Below, piece by piece: positions 51,443 to 62,062 of a stretch of DNA of 64,000 nucleotides. The notes under the pieces were generated by a model. It worked only from the letters and a program-made list of their open reading frames with translations. It had not been told where the DNA came from and ran no database searches. This DNA comes from Streptococcus hyointestinalis (GTDB taxonomy: Bacteria; Bacillota; Bacilli; Lactobacillales; Streptococcaceae): assembly GCF_011039275.1 (NCBI RefSeq), contig NZ_JAAKGB010000001.1, positions 496,001 through 560,000 on the forward strand, read 5' to 3'. The first letter of the stretch is position 1, and each line of letters begins with the position of its first letter. A program made the position numbers and the translations under genes.

Positions 51443-53586
51443 CAGAAATTGCCTTAATTGGAAATCCAAATAGTGGTAAAACGACCCTTTTCAATCTCCT
51501 AACAGGCTCTAATCAGCGTGTGGGAAATTGGCCAGGGGTTACCGTTGAGCGTAAAAGCGGTACAGTTAAAAAGCAGGCGGATGTCCTCGTGCAGGATTTG
51601 CCAGGGATTTACTCCATGTCGCCCTATACGCCAGAAGAAAAGGTGGCGAGAGACTATCTGCTTAGCCAGCATGCAGACAGTATCTTAAACGTGGTCGACA
51701 GCACCAATCTGGAGCGCAATCTCTATCTGACCACTCAGCTCATCGAGACAGGTATACCTGTGACGCTGGCGCTCAACATGGCAGATGTGCTCAAGCACCA
51801 AGGCAAGAGCATTTCAGTGGATAAACTGTCCTATCAGCTGGGTGTGCCTGTTGTGCTCACCAGTGCTACGCAGGGAACTGGTGTCACCAAGGCGCTTGCT
51901 AAAGCGAAGCAAACGACAAAAGCCAGTGTGGATGAAGTGGTAATGCCGACCTATGATGACAAGCTTGAGGCAGCACTCTCGCAAATCATCGAGGTACTTG
52001 GCAACAGTGTGCCTGAGCGCTCACAGCGTTTTTATGCCATAAAGCTGTTTGAGCGTGACCCACTCATCCAAGAGGAAGTCAATCTCTCAGCTTTTCAGCG
52101 TTCTGATATTGATGAGATTATCGCTATCACAGAGGAGATTTTCACCGAGGACGCCGAGTCTATCGTCATCAATGAGCGCTATGCCTTTATCGAGCGTGTC
52201 TGTCAGATGGCAATGAGCCAAAAAGGTGCATTTCAGCTGACCTTGTCTGATAAGATTGACAAAGTCGTCACCAATCGTGTGCTGGCGCTTCCGATTTTTG
52301 GTATGGTCATGTTTTTGGTTTACTACCTGTCTATCCAGACTGTGGGGACTATGGGGACAGATTGGGTCAATGACGTCCTCTTTGGCGAGTACATCCCAAA
52401 TGCTGCCAATCAGTTTTTAGAAGCGCTCAAGGTAGCGCCTTGGTTGCAGTCCTTGATTGTGGATGGGATTATCGCTGGGGTGGGGACCGTTCTTGGTTTC
52501 TTGCCACAGATTTTTGTGCTCTTTGTCTGTCTCGGCATTTTGGAGGACATCGGCTACATGAGCCGTATCGCCTTTGTCATGGATAGGATTTTTAGACGTT
52601 TTGGTCTTTCTGGAAAATCCTTCATCCCCATGTTGATTTCAACAGGATGTGGGGTGCCAGGTATCATGTCCAGCCGTACCATTGAAAATGAACGTGACAG
52701 AAGAATCACCATCATGACAGCCACTTTCATGCCCTGCTCGGCAAAACTATCCATTATCGCTTTGATTGCAGGTGCCTTTTTCCCGCACAATCCGCTAGTG
52801 GCACCAAGTACCTATTTCCTTGGTATGGTAGCCATTGTGCTGTCAGGGATTGCGCTGAAAAAGACCAGTTTCTTAGGTGGCTACGCTAGTCCTTTTGTCA
52901 TGGAGTTGCCAAGTTATCACCTGCCTAAGGCTATGGCGGTTTTGCGCTACGCTTTTAGTAAGGTCGTCAGCTTTACCAAGCGAGCTGGGACGGTCATTTT
53001 CAGTCTGACCATTTTGATTTGGTTTACAAGCTCTTATAATTTCAGCTTGCAGGCGGTTGAGACGGACCAAAGTATCCTAGCCAGTCTAGGGCGTTCACTG
53101 GCTTGGCTCTTTACCCCACTTGGTTTTGGCAATTGGAAGGCGACCGTGGCTGCTATTACAGGTCTAGCTGCCAAGGAAACGGTGGTTGCGACCTTTGGTA
53201 TCCTCTATCACAATCCTGACGCTACAGAAACCAGCAAGGCGCTCTGGCACAGCCTGCAGGCGGACTACACAGCGCTTGCTGCTTACTCTTTCATGACCTT
53301 TAACCTGCTTTGTGCGCCATGTTTTGCGGCTATGGGAGCTATCAAGCGTGAGATGAATGATCTGCGCTGGACGCTAGCTGCGATTGGTTTTCAGACAGGG
53401 CTTGCCTATGTAGTCAGTCTCGTCATCTATCAGTTTGGCTTGGTGCTCTTTTATGGCAAACCAGTGACGGCTTGGACAGTGGTTGCGCTAGCTTTAGTCC
53501 TTGTCATGACTTACTTTGTCGTAAGAAAACCAAAACAAAACGAAACCGTGATTAGCCTTGATACTTTGGGCTTGGTCAATGAATAG
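51439..53586 (+). CDS. feoB: Ferrous iron transporter FeoB
   Basis: 715 residues, GTG start at 51439 within the feoA stop, with AAAAAGGAGAAG upstream. The cytoplasmic G domain has G1 IGNPNSGKTTLFNLLTGSNQ, G2/G3 VERKSGTVKK and DLPGIYSM, and G4 LNMADV (in place of NKxD, usual for FeoB). The membrane part (about 275-700) has two Gate-like halves with MPCSAKLSIIALIAGAFFP and FMTFNLLCAPCFAAMGAIKR, which hold conserved Cys. It imports Fe(II) across the membrane. Third gene of the feo unit is the Cys-rich peptide eight bases on. Confidence 0.97.
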   Translation: MTEIALIGNPNSGKTTLFNLLTGSNQRVGNWPGVTVERKSGTVKKQADVLVQDLPGIYSMSPYTPEEKVARDYLLSQHADSILNVVDSTNLERNLYLTTQLIETGIPVTLALNMADVLKHQGKSISVDKLSYQLGVPVVLTSATQGTGVTKALAKAKQTTKASVDEVVMPTYDDKLEAALSQIIEVLGNSVPERSQRFYAIKLFERDPLIQEEVNLSAFQRSDIDEIIAITEEIFTEDAESIVINERYAFIERVCQMAMSQKGAFQLTLSDKIDKVVTNRVLALPIFGMVMFLVYYLSIQTVGTMGTDWVNDVLFGEYIPNAANQFLEALKVAPWLQSLIVDGIIAGVGTVLGFLPQIFVLFVCLGILEDIGYMSRIAFVMDRIFRRFGLSGKSFIPMLISTGCGVPGIMSSRTIENERDRRITIMTATFMPCSAKLSIIALIAGAFFPHNPLVAPSTYFLGMVAIVLSGIALKKTSFLGGYASPFVMELPSYHLPKAMAVLRYAFSKVVSFTKRAGTVIFSLTILIWFTSSYNFSLQAVETDQSILASLGRSLAWLFTPLGFGNWKATVAAITGLAAKETVVATFGILYHNPDATETSKALWHSLQADYTALAAYSFMTFNLLCAPCFAAMGAIKREMNDLRWTLAAIGFQTGLAYVVSLVIYQFGLVLFYGKPVTAWTVVALALVLVMTYFVVRKPKQNETVISLDTLGLVNE

Positions 53587-53594
53587 GAGGTCTT

Positions 53595-53735
53595 ATGTCA
53601 ACGATTATCATTGCGCTCTTGATTGCATCGGCAGCTGTTTTAGGCATTCGCCAATACATCAAGCAAAAAGGGTCTTGCGGAGATTGCAACTGCGCCTGCC
53701 CTGTCAAAGAAGAAATGAAACACGCTAAAAAATAA
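53595..53735 (+). CDS. FeoB-associated Cys-rich membrane peptide
   Basis: 46 residues, with a perfect ribosome binding site (TAGGAGGT) and the ATG eight bases after feoB. One N-terminal membrane helix (STIIIALLIASAAVLGI) followed by a basic linker and the Cys cluster CGDCNCACP. Such peptides are found next to feoB in many Firmicutes (FeoB_associated family) and may take the place of FeoC in binding iron or tuning FeoB; the function is not proven. Its short length makes it easy to miss. Confidence 0.88.
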   Translation: MSTIIIALLIASAAVLGIRQYIKQKGSCGDCNCACPVKEEMKHAKK

Positions 53736-53739
53736 AAGA

Positions 53740-53784
53740 AACTCCCTCAAAGGCTGGTAACATCTAGCTTTTGAGGGAGTTTTG
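53740..53784 (+). terminator. Terminator of the feo operon
   Basis: AACTCCCTCAAA pairs with TTTGAGGGAGTT, ending in TTTTG, with GGCT/AGCT pairs inside. Confidence 0.9.
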
Positions 53785-53853
53785 TTATATAATAAAATTG
53801 AAGGGGCGTCTGTTAGAAAGGGAAAAAGACGGAAACGATAGGATAGACAGCCT

Positions 53854-53883
53854 TTGGTTTAATAGTGATGTAGTTGTTATAGT
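53854..53883 (+). promoter_or_regulatory. Promoter of the secreted 128-residue protein
   Basis: -35 TTGGTT (53854-53859), 18-base spacer, extended -10 TGTTATAGT (-10 at 53878-53883). Confidence 0.6.
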
Positions 53884-53920
53884 ACAAATTAGTAAATTTC
53901 TAAAGTCACAGGAGGAAAGG

Positions 53921-54307
53921 ATGAAGAAAAAGGTTATCTTAGGTCTATCGACGCTAGCTGTTGTGTCTGTTTTTCTAGTCAGCTCGTCTTTTGCAGTTAA
54001 GGCGGCTGCGCCGACCTGCACCAAACCACGCCACAAAGAAAACTACACCATTAGTGTCTACAAGAGAGTCATGGCAAACTATAGCAAAGCCGAGATTAGA
54101 GAGTATTTTGCTATGCGACAGGTCAATGACAATACCATTATTATCGCTGATAAGGGTGGTGGATTCTTTACTACAAGAGAAGGCTATCCTATGAGCCCTG
54201 TCACCGTTTATGTCCCAGGTGGCGGGACTAAGGTCATGCACTTTGACAATCCAGATGAAGCCGCAACCGTTGGTGAGGTCAAAAAAGCCCTCGGGGTTAA
54301 GGACTAG
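53921..54307 (+). CDS. Secreted protein of unknown function
   Basis: 128 residues from the ATG at 53921 (AGGAGG upstream); a longer TTG frame begins in the feo terminator and is rejected. Signal peptide MKKKVILGLSTLAVVSVFLV with a cut likely near AVKA/AAP, so the mature part is about 100 residues with a single Cys (PTCTKP). It contains HKENYTISVYKRVMANYSK, a central NDNTIIIADKGGGFFTTREG, and YPMSPVTVYVPGGGTKVMHF. I recognise no family. It stands alone with its own promoter and terminator. Confidence 0.7.
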   Translation: MKKKVILGLSTLAVVSVFLVSSSFAVKAAAPTCTKPRHKENYTISVYKRVMANYSKAEIREYFAMRQVNDNTIIIADKGGGFFTTREGYPMSPVTVYVPGGGTKVMHFDNPDEAATVGEVKKALGVKD

Positions 54308-54336
54308 CAGACGAAATGTTCGTCATAAAGACTATT

Positions 54337-54368
54337 TAGAGAAGGCTGGGCAGGTCTTCTCTTTTTTT
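54337..54368 (+). terminator. Terminator after the secreted protein
   Basis: AGAGAAG and CTTCTCT stem followed by a run of T. Confidence 0.8.
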
Positions 54369-54390
54369 AAAATTTTTTTCAAAAAAACGC

Positions 54391-54419
54391 TTGCATTATG
54401 TGTAAGCGTTTGCTATAAT
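54391..54419 (+). promoter_or_regulatory. Promoter of the beta-glucoside PTS gene with a cre site
   Basis: -35 TTGCAT (54391-54396), 17-base spacer, extended -10 TGCTATAAT (-10 at 54414-54419). TGTAAGCGTTTGCT (54401-54414) fits 12 of 14 positions of the CcpA cre TGWAANCGNTNWCA and lies between -35 and -10, so catabolite repression by promoter blockage is expected. Confidence 0.85.
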
Positions 54420-54433
54420 GGAACCATCAAAAA

Positions 54434-54534
54434 GGATTGTTACTGATAAGCAGGCAAAACCTAGATAAATATGAAATAAGTGACTTTTTACCGTGGGGTG
54501 GAGTGTCTTATTTGATATTTGTTTAGGTTTTTTC
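54434..54534 (+). promoter_or_regulatory. LicT/BglG-type antiterminator RNA (RAT) overlapping a terminator
   Basis: 54434-54461 matches the ribonucleic antiterminator consensus (GGATTGTTACTG, then AAGCAGGCAAAACC). Its last bases AAAACC (54456-54461) also open a long interrupted terminator stem, AAAACCTA...AAATAAG (54456-54480) with CTTATTT...TAGGTTTTTT (54507-54533). Binding of a PRD-type antiterminator to the RAT would keep the terminator from forming when beta-glucosides are present. Confidence 0.88.
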
Positions 54535-54556
54535 GTTTGCTTTTTAGGCAAAATAG

Positions 54557-56452
<1,896 letters not shown>

Positions 56453-56455
56453 GAG

Positions 56456-56483
56456 AAATACCGCTAGAAAGCGGTATTTTTTG
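56456..56483 (+). terminator. Terminator of the PTS gene
   Basis: AAATACCGCT and AGCGGTATTTTTT form a ten-base-pair hairpin. Confidence 0.9.
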
Positions 56484-56554
56484 TGATTATGATAGCGTTT
56501 TGCAAGGCTTTTCGATATAATGATAAGAAAGAAAAGAGATGATAAGGAGAAGAT

Positions 56555-57409
56555 ATGACACTTATAGATGGAAAAGCACTCGCTACTCAAATGCAGGACA
56601 AACTAGCAAGCAAGGTGCAACAGATGAAGGACGACTACGGCATAGTACCGGGCTTAGCGGTGATTTTAGTAGGTGACAACCCAGCCAGCCAAGTCTATGT
56701 GCGCAATAAAGAGCGCTCAGCGCTAAAGGCAGGCTTTAAGAGCGAAACCAAGCGTGTACCAAGTAGCATTAGCGAAGAGGACTTGATTGCTTTGATTGAG
56801 GACTACAATCAAGACGACACTATCCACGGTATCTTGGTGCAGTTGCCCCTTCCAGAGCATATCAATGACAAAAAGGTCATCATGGCAATTGACCCACACA
56901 AGGATGTGGATGGCTTTCACCCTATCAATACTGGGCACCTCTGGAGCGGACGCCCTATCATGGTGCCTTGCACGCCAGCTGGTATCATGGAAATGCTAAC
57001 AGCCTATGATATTGACCTTGAGGGTAAGCACGCTGTTATCATTGGGCGTAGTAATATCGTTGGAAAACCCATGGCGCAGCTCTTGCTGGCTAAAAATGCA
57101 ACGGTAACACTCACCCACTCTCGTACGCAAAATCTCGCTGACGTTGCCAAATCAGCGGATGTCTTGATTGTAGCCATCGGTCAAGGACACTTTGTGACCA
57201 AGGATTTTGTCAAAGAAGGTGCAGTCGTGATTGATGTCGGTATGAACCGTGACACTGATGGTAAGCTCATTGGTGATGTCGCCTTTGATGAGGTCAAGGA
57301 GCTGGCAAGCTACATCACGCCAGTGCCAGGTGGCGTGGGTCCCATGACCATTACCATGCTCCTTGAGCAAACCTATCAAGCAGCTCTTAGGAGTTTAGAG
57401 TATGCTTAG
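56555..57409 (+). CDS. folD: Bifunctional methylenetetrahydrofolate dehydrogenase/cyclohydrolase FolD
   Basis: 284 residues. It interconverts 5,10-methylene-THF and 10-formyl-THF, supplying one-carbon units. Active-site stretches: [20 protein letters not shown] (with the YxxxK catalytic motif), [25 protein letters not shown], the NADP-binding [17 protein letters not shown] and [26 protein letters not shown] box lies at 56516-56521. It overlaps the next gene by eight bases. Confidence 0.97.
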   Translation: MTLIDGKALATQMQDKLASKVQQMKDDYGIVPGLAVILVGDNPASQVYVRNKERSALKAGFKSETKRVPSSISEEDLIALIEDYNQDDTIHGILVQLPLPEHINDKKVIMAIDPHKDVDGFHPINTGHLWSGRPIMVPCTPAGIMEMLTAYDIDLEGKHAVIIGRSNIVGKPMAQLLLAKNATVTLTHSRTQNLADVAKSADVLIVAIGQGHFVTKDFVKEGAVVIDVGMNRDTDGKLIGDVAFDEVKELASYITPVPGGVGPMTITMLLEQTYQAALRSLEYA

Positions 57410-58262
57410 AGCGAACGAGATAGCTCAAAAAGTCATCACGCCTCGTCCTAGAGATAGCCACAAGGGCAGTTTTGGGCGTGTGCTTTTGATAGGAGGGCAC
57501 TACCCTTATGGTGGCGCTATCATCATGGCGGCTCTTGCCTGTGTCAATAGCGGAGCGGGCTTAGTCAGTGTCGCTACAGATAGAGACAATATCACAGCTC
57601 TGCATACCCATCTGCCAGAGGCAATGGCGTTTGAAATGAGTGATAAAGAACGCTTGACGACTGCTATCGGACAGGCGGATGTCATCCTTATCGGCTCTGG
57701 CTTGAGCGAGGACACGCTAGCAAAGAAGGTTTTTGAGACGACTCTGGAAAATATCAACGCTTCCCAAATGCTCATCATTGATGGCTCTGCTCTGAATCTA
57801 CTAGCTAGGTATAAGCTGGCGCTAAAGACGAACAAGGTCATTCTTACCCCACACCAAAAAGAGTGGGAACGCTTGTCTGGGCTTAGGATAGAGGAGCAAA
57901 GTGCGGCAAATAGTCAGTCAGCGCTAGCAGACTTTCCACTAGGAACCATTTTGGTGGCAAAGAGCCAAGCAACGGCAGTTTATACGGTTGATAGTGCTTG
58001 TCCACTTGGTGTGGGTGGTCCTTATCAAGCGACAGGAGGCATGGGAGATACGCTAGTTGGGATGATTGCAGGCTTTTGTGCCCAGTTTAGGGACAATCTC
58101 TTTGAGACGGTTGTGGCTGCGGCTTACCTGCACTCCTATATCGCTGATAAACTGAGTAAGGACGCTTATGTCGTGCTTCCGACAAGTATCTCTCAAGTGA
58201 TACCCAAAGTAATGAAAGAGTTTTCGAGCCTGTCTACTAAGGACTCTTGCGACCAAAGCTAA
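57402..58262 (+). CDS. nnrD: ADP/ATP-dependent NAD(P)H-hydrate dehydratase
   Basis: 286 residues, only the C-terminal (ribokinase-like) half of the YjeF fusion; the epimerase NnrE domain is absent here. It repairs hydrated NAD(P)H. Visible motifs: [19 protein letters not shown] (substrate side), [14 protein letters not shown], and the nucleotide-binding [14 protein letters not shown] with the catalytic Asp. Overlaps folD and is followed by a terminator. Confidence 0.93.
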   Translation: MLRANEIAQKVITPRPRDSHKGSFGRVLLIGGHYPYGGAIIMAALACVNSGAGLVSVATDRDNITALHTHLPEAMAFEMSDKERLTTAIGQADVILIGSGLSEDTLAKKVFETTLENINASQMLIIDGSALNLLARYKLALKTNKVILTPHQKEWERLSGLRIEEQSAANSQSALADFPLGTILVAKSQATAVYTVDSACPLGVGGPYQATGGMGDTLVGMIAGFCAQFRDNLFETVVAAAYLHSYIADKLSKDAYVVLPTSISQVIPKVMKEFSSLSTKDSCDQS

Positions 58263-58286
58263 AAGAGGGCTGTCCCTCTTTTTTAG
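58259..58286 (+). terminator. Terminator after nnrD
   Basis: AAAAGAGGG and CCCTCTTTTTT hairpin overlapping the stop region. Confidence 0.9.
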
Positions 58287-58316
58287 CGTCTTGATTAGCA
58301 AAAGCCTGCCAAAATT

Positions 58317-58325
58317 TGGTATAAT
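58317..58325 (+). promoter_or_regulatory. Extended -10 promoter of the xseA operon
   Basis: TGGTATAAT within AAAATTTGGTATAATA, identical over 16 bases to the degV gene promoter at 63774-63789. Confidence 0.75.
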
Positions 58326-58366
58326 AATAGCAGTATGCAAGTATTCATGTTAGAAAGGAGAGCCTC

Positions 58367-59707
58367 GTGACAGATTATTTATCGGTATCTAGCTTGACCA
58401 AGTATCTGAGTTTGAAGTTTAGTAAAGACCCTTACCTAGAGCGGGTTTATCTGACAGGGCAGGTCTCAAACTTTCGTCCTCGAGCTGGTCACCAGTATTT
58501 TTCCCTCAAGGATGAAAAAGCGGTTATCAAAGCGACCATGTGGGCAAGGCAGTTTAAAGAGCTGGGCTTTGAGCTTGAAGAGGGCATGAAAATCAACGTC
58601 ATCGGACGAATTGAGCTCTATGAGCCAAGTGGGTCTTACTCGATTATCATCGAAAAGGCAGAGCCAGACGGGATAGGAGCTTTAGCGGTGCAGTTTGAGC
58701 AGTTAAAGGCAAAGCTGACTAAGGCTGGCTATTTTGACGATAAGCACAAGCAGGCACTCCCACGCTTTCCAAAGAAAATCGGTGTGGTTACCAGTCCTAG
58801 TGGAGCGGTGATTAGAGACATTATCACCACGGTTTCACGCCGTTTTGCTGGTGTGGACATTGTACTCTTTCCCACCAAGGTGCAAGGTGAAGGCAGCGCT
58901 CAAGAGATTGTGGACAATATTCGAAAAGCCAATCAACGTGAGGACTTGGATGTTTTGATTGTTGGACGTGGCGGCGGGACGATTGAGGACCTCTGGGCTT
59001 TCAATGAAGAAGCGGTTGTGGAGGCGATTTTTGAGTCTCGTCTGCCTATCATCTCCAGTGTCGGACATGAGACAGACACGACCTTATCAGACTTTGTCGC
59101 AGACAAACGTGCAGCAACGCCTACAGCTGCGGCTGAGCTTGCCACGCCTGTGACCAAGGCAGATGTACTCGCCTTTGTAGCTGAGCGCAGGCAACGCAGC
59201 TATCAAGCTACCCTTGCGACCATTAAGCGTCTTGAGGAGCGCTTAGCCAAGTCTCGTCAGTCGGTTATATTTCGTCAGCCAGAGCGCTTGTATGACGGCT
59301 ACATGCAAAAGCTCGACCGCTTGAGCATGGGGCTTTCAAACAGCATGCGCCAGATTTATAGCCACAATCAGCAGCAAGAAGCACTGCTCACGCAACGCTT
59401 ACTGGGGCTTGATTTATCAAAGAGAATAGAGAGAAACAAAGAAAATCTAGCTCATCTCAAGCGTCTGTTGCTAACGACCATGACCAATCAATACGACAGC
59501 AAGTTAGCACGCTTTGAGCGAGCACAGGATGCGCTTTTGTCACTAGATACCTCACGCATTGTGGCACGGGGCTATGCTATTGTCAAACAAAACGATACAG
59601 CACTATCCAGTGCTAAAGCGCTAGAAAAGGGCGACCACTTGCAGATTATCATGCGAGATGGTCAGCTAGAAGTTGAGGTAGAAGATGTCAAAAGAACACA
59701 CATTTGA
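58367..59707 (+). CDS. xseA: Exodeoxyribonuclease VII large subunit XseA
   Basis: 446 residues with a GTG start eight bases after AGAAAGGAGA. ExoVII degrades single-stranded DNA from both ends. The N-terminal OB fold ([20 protein letters not shown], then [20 protein letters not shown]) precedes the catalytic domain ([57 protein letters not shown]) and a long coiled-coil arm (about 280-390). It heads xseA-xseB-ispA-tlyA-argR-recN, and overlaps xseB by 23 bases. Confidence 0.97.
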   Translation: MTDYLSVSSLTKYLSLKFSKDPYLERVYLTGQVSNFRPRAGHQYFSLKDEKAVIKATMWARQFKELGFELEEGMKINVIGRIELYEPSGSYSIIIEKAEPDGIGALAVQFEQLKAKLTKAGYFDDKHKQALPRFPKKIGVVTSPSGAVIRDIITTVSRRFAGVDIVLFPTKVQGEGSAQEIVDNIRKANQREDLDVLIVGRGGGTIEDLWAFNEEAVVEAIFESRLPIISSVGHETDTTLSDFVADKRAATPTAAAELATPVTKADVLAFVAERRQRSYQATLATIKRLEERLAKSRQSVIFRQPERLYDGYMQKLDRLSMGLSNSMRQIYSHNQQQEALLTQRLLGLDLSKRIERNKENLAHLKRLLLTTMTNQYDSKLARFERAQDALLSLDTSRIVARGYAIVKQNDTALSSAKALEKGDHLQIIMRDGQLEVEVEDVKRTHI

Positions 59708-59900
59708 GGAAAATTTACAGGCACTAGAAGCCATCGTCACCAAGCTTGAGACAGGGGACGTGGCGCTAGAGGATGCTATCAGCGAGTTTCAAAAGGGCAT
59801 GGCTCTTTCAAAAGAGTTGCAACAAACGCTCAAAGAAGCTGAAAAGACCCTAGTCACAGTCATGCAAGACGACGGCACAGAAGTAGAGATGGACAGCTAA
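59685..59900 (+). CDS. xseB: Exodeoxyribonuclease VII small subunit XseB
   Basis: 71 residues. [20 protein letters not shown] then [20 protein letters not shown] is the family's helical hairpin, which wraps the coiled-coil arm of XseA. It starts inside xseA and shares one base of its stop with the ATG of ispA (TAATG). Confidence 0.96.
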   Translation: MSKEHTFEENLQALEAIVTKLETGDVALEDAISEFQKGMALSKELQQTLKEAEKTLVTVMQDDGTEVEMDS

Positions 59901-60769
59901 TGGATAAAAAGCAATACGTAGACAAGGCGATTCATGCCTACTATGAGCGACATGGCGCTGTTTCAGAGAGACTGATTGATGCGATTTTGTACTCGGTTGA
60001 TGGTGGAGGTAAACGCTTACGACCGCTGATTTTACTGGATTTGCTGGAGGACTTTGGCGTGAGTCTTGAGTCTAGTCACTATGATGTGGCGGCTGCTCTT
60101 GAGATGATTCACACCGCCAGCTTGATTCATGACGATTTGCCTGCCATGGACGATGACGACTATCGCCGTGGGCGCTTGACCAATCACAAGCAGTTTGATG
60201 AGGCGACGGCTATTCTAGCAGGGGACAGTCTCTTTTTAGACCCTTTTGGCTTGATTGCCGAAGCAGACTTGGCTGATAGTGTCAAGATTAAGCTGATACA
60301 GGCTCTCTCGCAAGCATCAGGAACGTTTGGGATGGTGGCTGGGCAAATGCTGGATATGGCAGCTGAGCATACGCAGCCTTCTCTAGCTGATTTGGCAGCT
60401 ATTCACCAGCACAAGACAGGCTGTCTTCTGACTTATCCTTTCTTAGCAGCTGGGTTATTAGCAGAAGTGTCGCAGGATGAGCAGGCACTTTTAGAGGAGG
60501 TAGGTCAGCTGGTTGGTCTAGCCTTTCAGGTGCGAGATGATATTTTAGATGTGACGGCGGACTTTGAGACCTTGGGCAAGACGCCAAAGAAAGATGTGAC
60601 TGCACAGAAAGCTACGTATCCGAGCTTACTAGGCTTAGACCAGTCTTATCACATCCTTGAGGACAGTCTTAACCAAGCGCTAGCGCTTGTCCAAAAACTA
60701 GAAGCCAAGCAAGCAAGAAACTTTGTAAAACTAAGAACGTTATTAGAAAGGTTACGACTAGATGGCTAA
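59900..60769 (+). CDS. ispA: Farnesyl/geranylgeranyl diphosphate synthase (IspA type)
   Basis: 289 residues. A short-chain prenyl transferase that builds farnesyl diphosphate, a precursor of the undecaprenyl carrier used in wall synthesis. Start GGGKRLRPLILLDLLEDFG; the first aspartate-rich motif is HDDLPAMDDDDYRRGRLTNH (about residues 81-100) and the second is VRDDILDVTADFETLGKTPK. Chain length is judged from family resemblance only. Eight-base overlap with tlyA. Confidence 0.95.
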   Translation: MDKKQYVDKAIHAYYERHGAVSERLIDAILYSVDGGGKRLRPLILLDLLEDFGVSLESSHYDVAAALEMIHTASLIHDDLPAMDDDDYRRGRLTNHKQFDEATAILAGDSLFLDPFGLIAEADLADSVKIKLIQALSQASGTFGMVAGQMLDMAAEHTQPSLADLAAIHQHKTGCLLTYPFLAAGLLAEVSQDEQALLEEVGQLVGLAFQVRDDILDVTADFETLGKTPKKDVTAQKATYPSLLGLDQSYHILEDSLNQALALVQKLEAKQARNFVKLRTLLERLRLDG

Positions 60770-61577
60770 GGAAAGAGTAGATGTTCTTGCCTACAAACAA
60801 GGGCTTTTTGAAACCAGAGAGCAAGCCAAGCGTGGTGTCATGGCAGGTCTTGTCATCGCTGTTTTAAACGGTGAGCGCTTTGATAAACCAGGTGAGAAGA
60901 TTGACAGTAGCACCGAGCTTAAGCTAAAGGGCGAAAAACTGCGCTACGTCAGCCGTGGTGGGCTAAAGTTAGAAAAAGCACTGGACGTGTTTGGCATTTC
61001 TGTTGAGGGAGCGACCACGCTTGATATTGGAGCCTCAACAGGTGGCTTCACAGATGTCATGCTGCAGTCTGGGGCAAAACTGGTCTACGCCGTAGATGTG
61101 GGGACCAACCAGCTGGTCTGGAAACTCCGCCAAGATGAGCGGGTCATCAGCATGGAGCAGTACAATTTTCGCTATGCTGAACCTAGTGATTTTACACATG
61201 GTCAGCCGACCTTTGCTTCCATTGATGTGAGTTTTATCTCGCTGGGTTTGATCTTGCCAGCTCTTGCAAAGGTTCTAGCTGATGGTGGCGAGGTGGTGGC
61301 TCTTATCAAGCCGCAGTTTGAAGCAGGGCGAGAATACATCGGCAAAAATGGCATTGTCAAGGACAAAAAAGTTCATGAGATGGTCATCCAGCAAGTGTGT
61401 CAGTTTGCGCTAGAGTCTGGCTATACCGTCTGTGGGCTTGATTTTTCACCGATCCAAGGCGGACATGGCAATATCGAATTTTTAGCGCATTTGAAAAAAG
61501 AGGGCAATCCGCAAAATCTGGTGATTAACCAGATAGATACCATTATCGAAAAAGCACATGAGGAGTTTAAGAAATGA
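60762..61577 (+). CDS. tlyA: TlyA family rRNA (cytidine-2'-O)-methyltransferase
   Basis: 271 residues. An N-terminal S4 RNA-binding domain (ERVDVLAYKQGLFETREQAK, about 1-62) is joined to an FtsJ-like methylase (about 63-271: VSRGGLKLEKALDVF, TTLDIGASTGGFTDVMLQSG, FASIDVSFISLGLILPAL, ALIKPQFEAG). Mycobacterial TlyA methylates 16S and 23S rRNA and affects capreomycin sensitivity; some members act as hemolysins only by report. The Bacillus homologue is YqxC. Overlaps argR by four bases (ATGA). Confidence 0.93.
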   Translation: MAKERVDVLAYKQGLFETREQAKRGVMAGLVIAVLNGERFDKPGEKIDSSTELKLKGEKLRYVSRGGLKLEKALDVFGISVEGATTLDIGASTGGFTDVMLQSGAKLVYAVDVGTNQLVWKLRQDERVISMEQYNFRYAEPSDFTHGQPTFASIDVSFISLGLILPALAKVLADGGEVVALIKPQFEAGREYIGKNGIVKDKKVHEMVIQQVCQFALESGYTVCGLDFSPIQGGHGNIEFLAHLKKEGNPQNLVINQIDTIIEKAHEEFKK

Positions 61578-62050
61578 TGAAAAAAAAAGAGCGCTTAGAA
61601 GTGATTAAGGAGCTGGTAACGACAGAAGCTATCGAGACCCAGCAAGAACTGTTAGACTTGCTAGATGAGCGTGGCATGCACTTGACGCAGGCGACTATTT
61701 CCCGAGATATGAATGAAATCGGCATTATCAAGGTGCCGTCTGGCTCAGGTCACTACATTTACGGCTTTTCTAAGGAAGTCGAAATGCCAGCTAGACCTGA
61801 TGTGGTCAAGAAAAAGCCGAGTCCTATTTTGACAGTGTCACAGCCTATTTTTGGTGAGGTTTTCTTTTTGTCGGTTGATGTCATCCCAGGCAACAGCCGT
61901 GTGCTCAAAACACGTCTGAAAAACCGCTTTACGTCTGATTTATTGGGCATTATCGCAGATGATGATAGCCTGCTGGTTCTAGTGAGAGAAGAAAAAGTAG
62001 CAGAGCAGGTGCAAAAGACCTTGACAGAGTGGATGTTTACGGAGTCCTAG
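61574..62050 (+). CDS. argR: Arginine repressor family protein ArgR/AhrC
   Basis: 158 residues. N-terminal winged helix (KERLEVIKELVTTEAIETQQ through HLTQATISRDMNEIGIIKVP, about 3-55) binds ARG boxes; the C-terminal domain (about 80-150) with GIIADDDSLLVLVRE contains the Asp pair that binds arginine and forms hexamers. Streptococci carry two or three paralogues; this one, linked to recN, matches the AhrC/ArgR position of Bacillus. No ARG box was recognised in the window. Confidence 0.94.
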   Translation: MMKKKERLEVIKELVTTEAIETQQELLDLLDERGMHLTQATISRDMNEIGIIKVPSGSGHYIYGFSKEVEMPARPDVVKKKPSPILTVSQPIFGEVFFLSVDVIPGNSRVLKTRLKNRFTSDLLGIIADDDSLLVLVREEKVAEQVQKTLTEWMFTES

Positions 62051-62062
62051 AAAGGAGCAGGC

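Noticed and set aside
53771..53920. N-terminal extension of the secreted protein from a TTG at 53771
   Set aside because: It begins in the feo terminator and would bury the signal peptide; the ATG at 53921 has AGGAGG at the correct distance.
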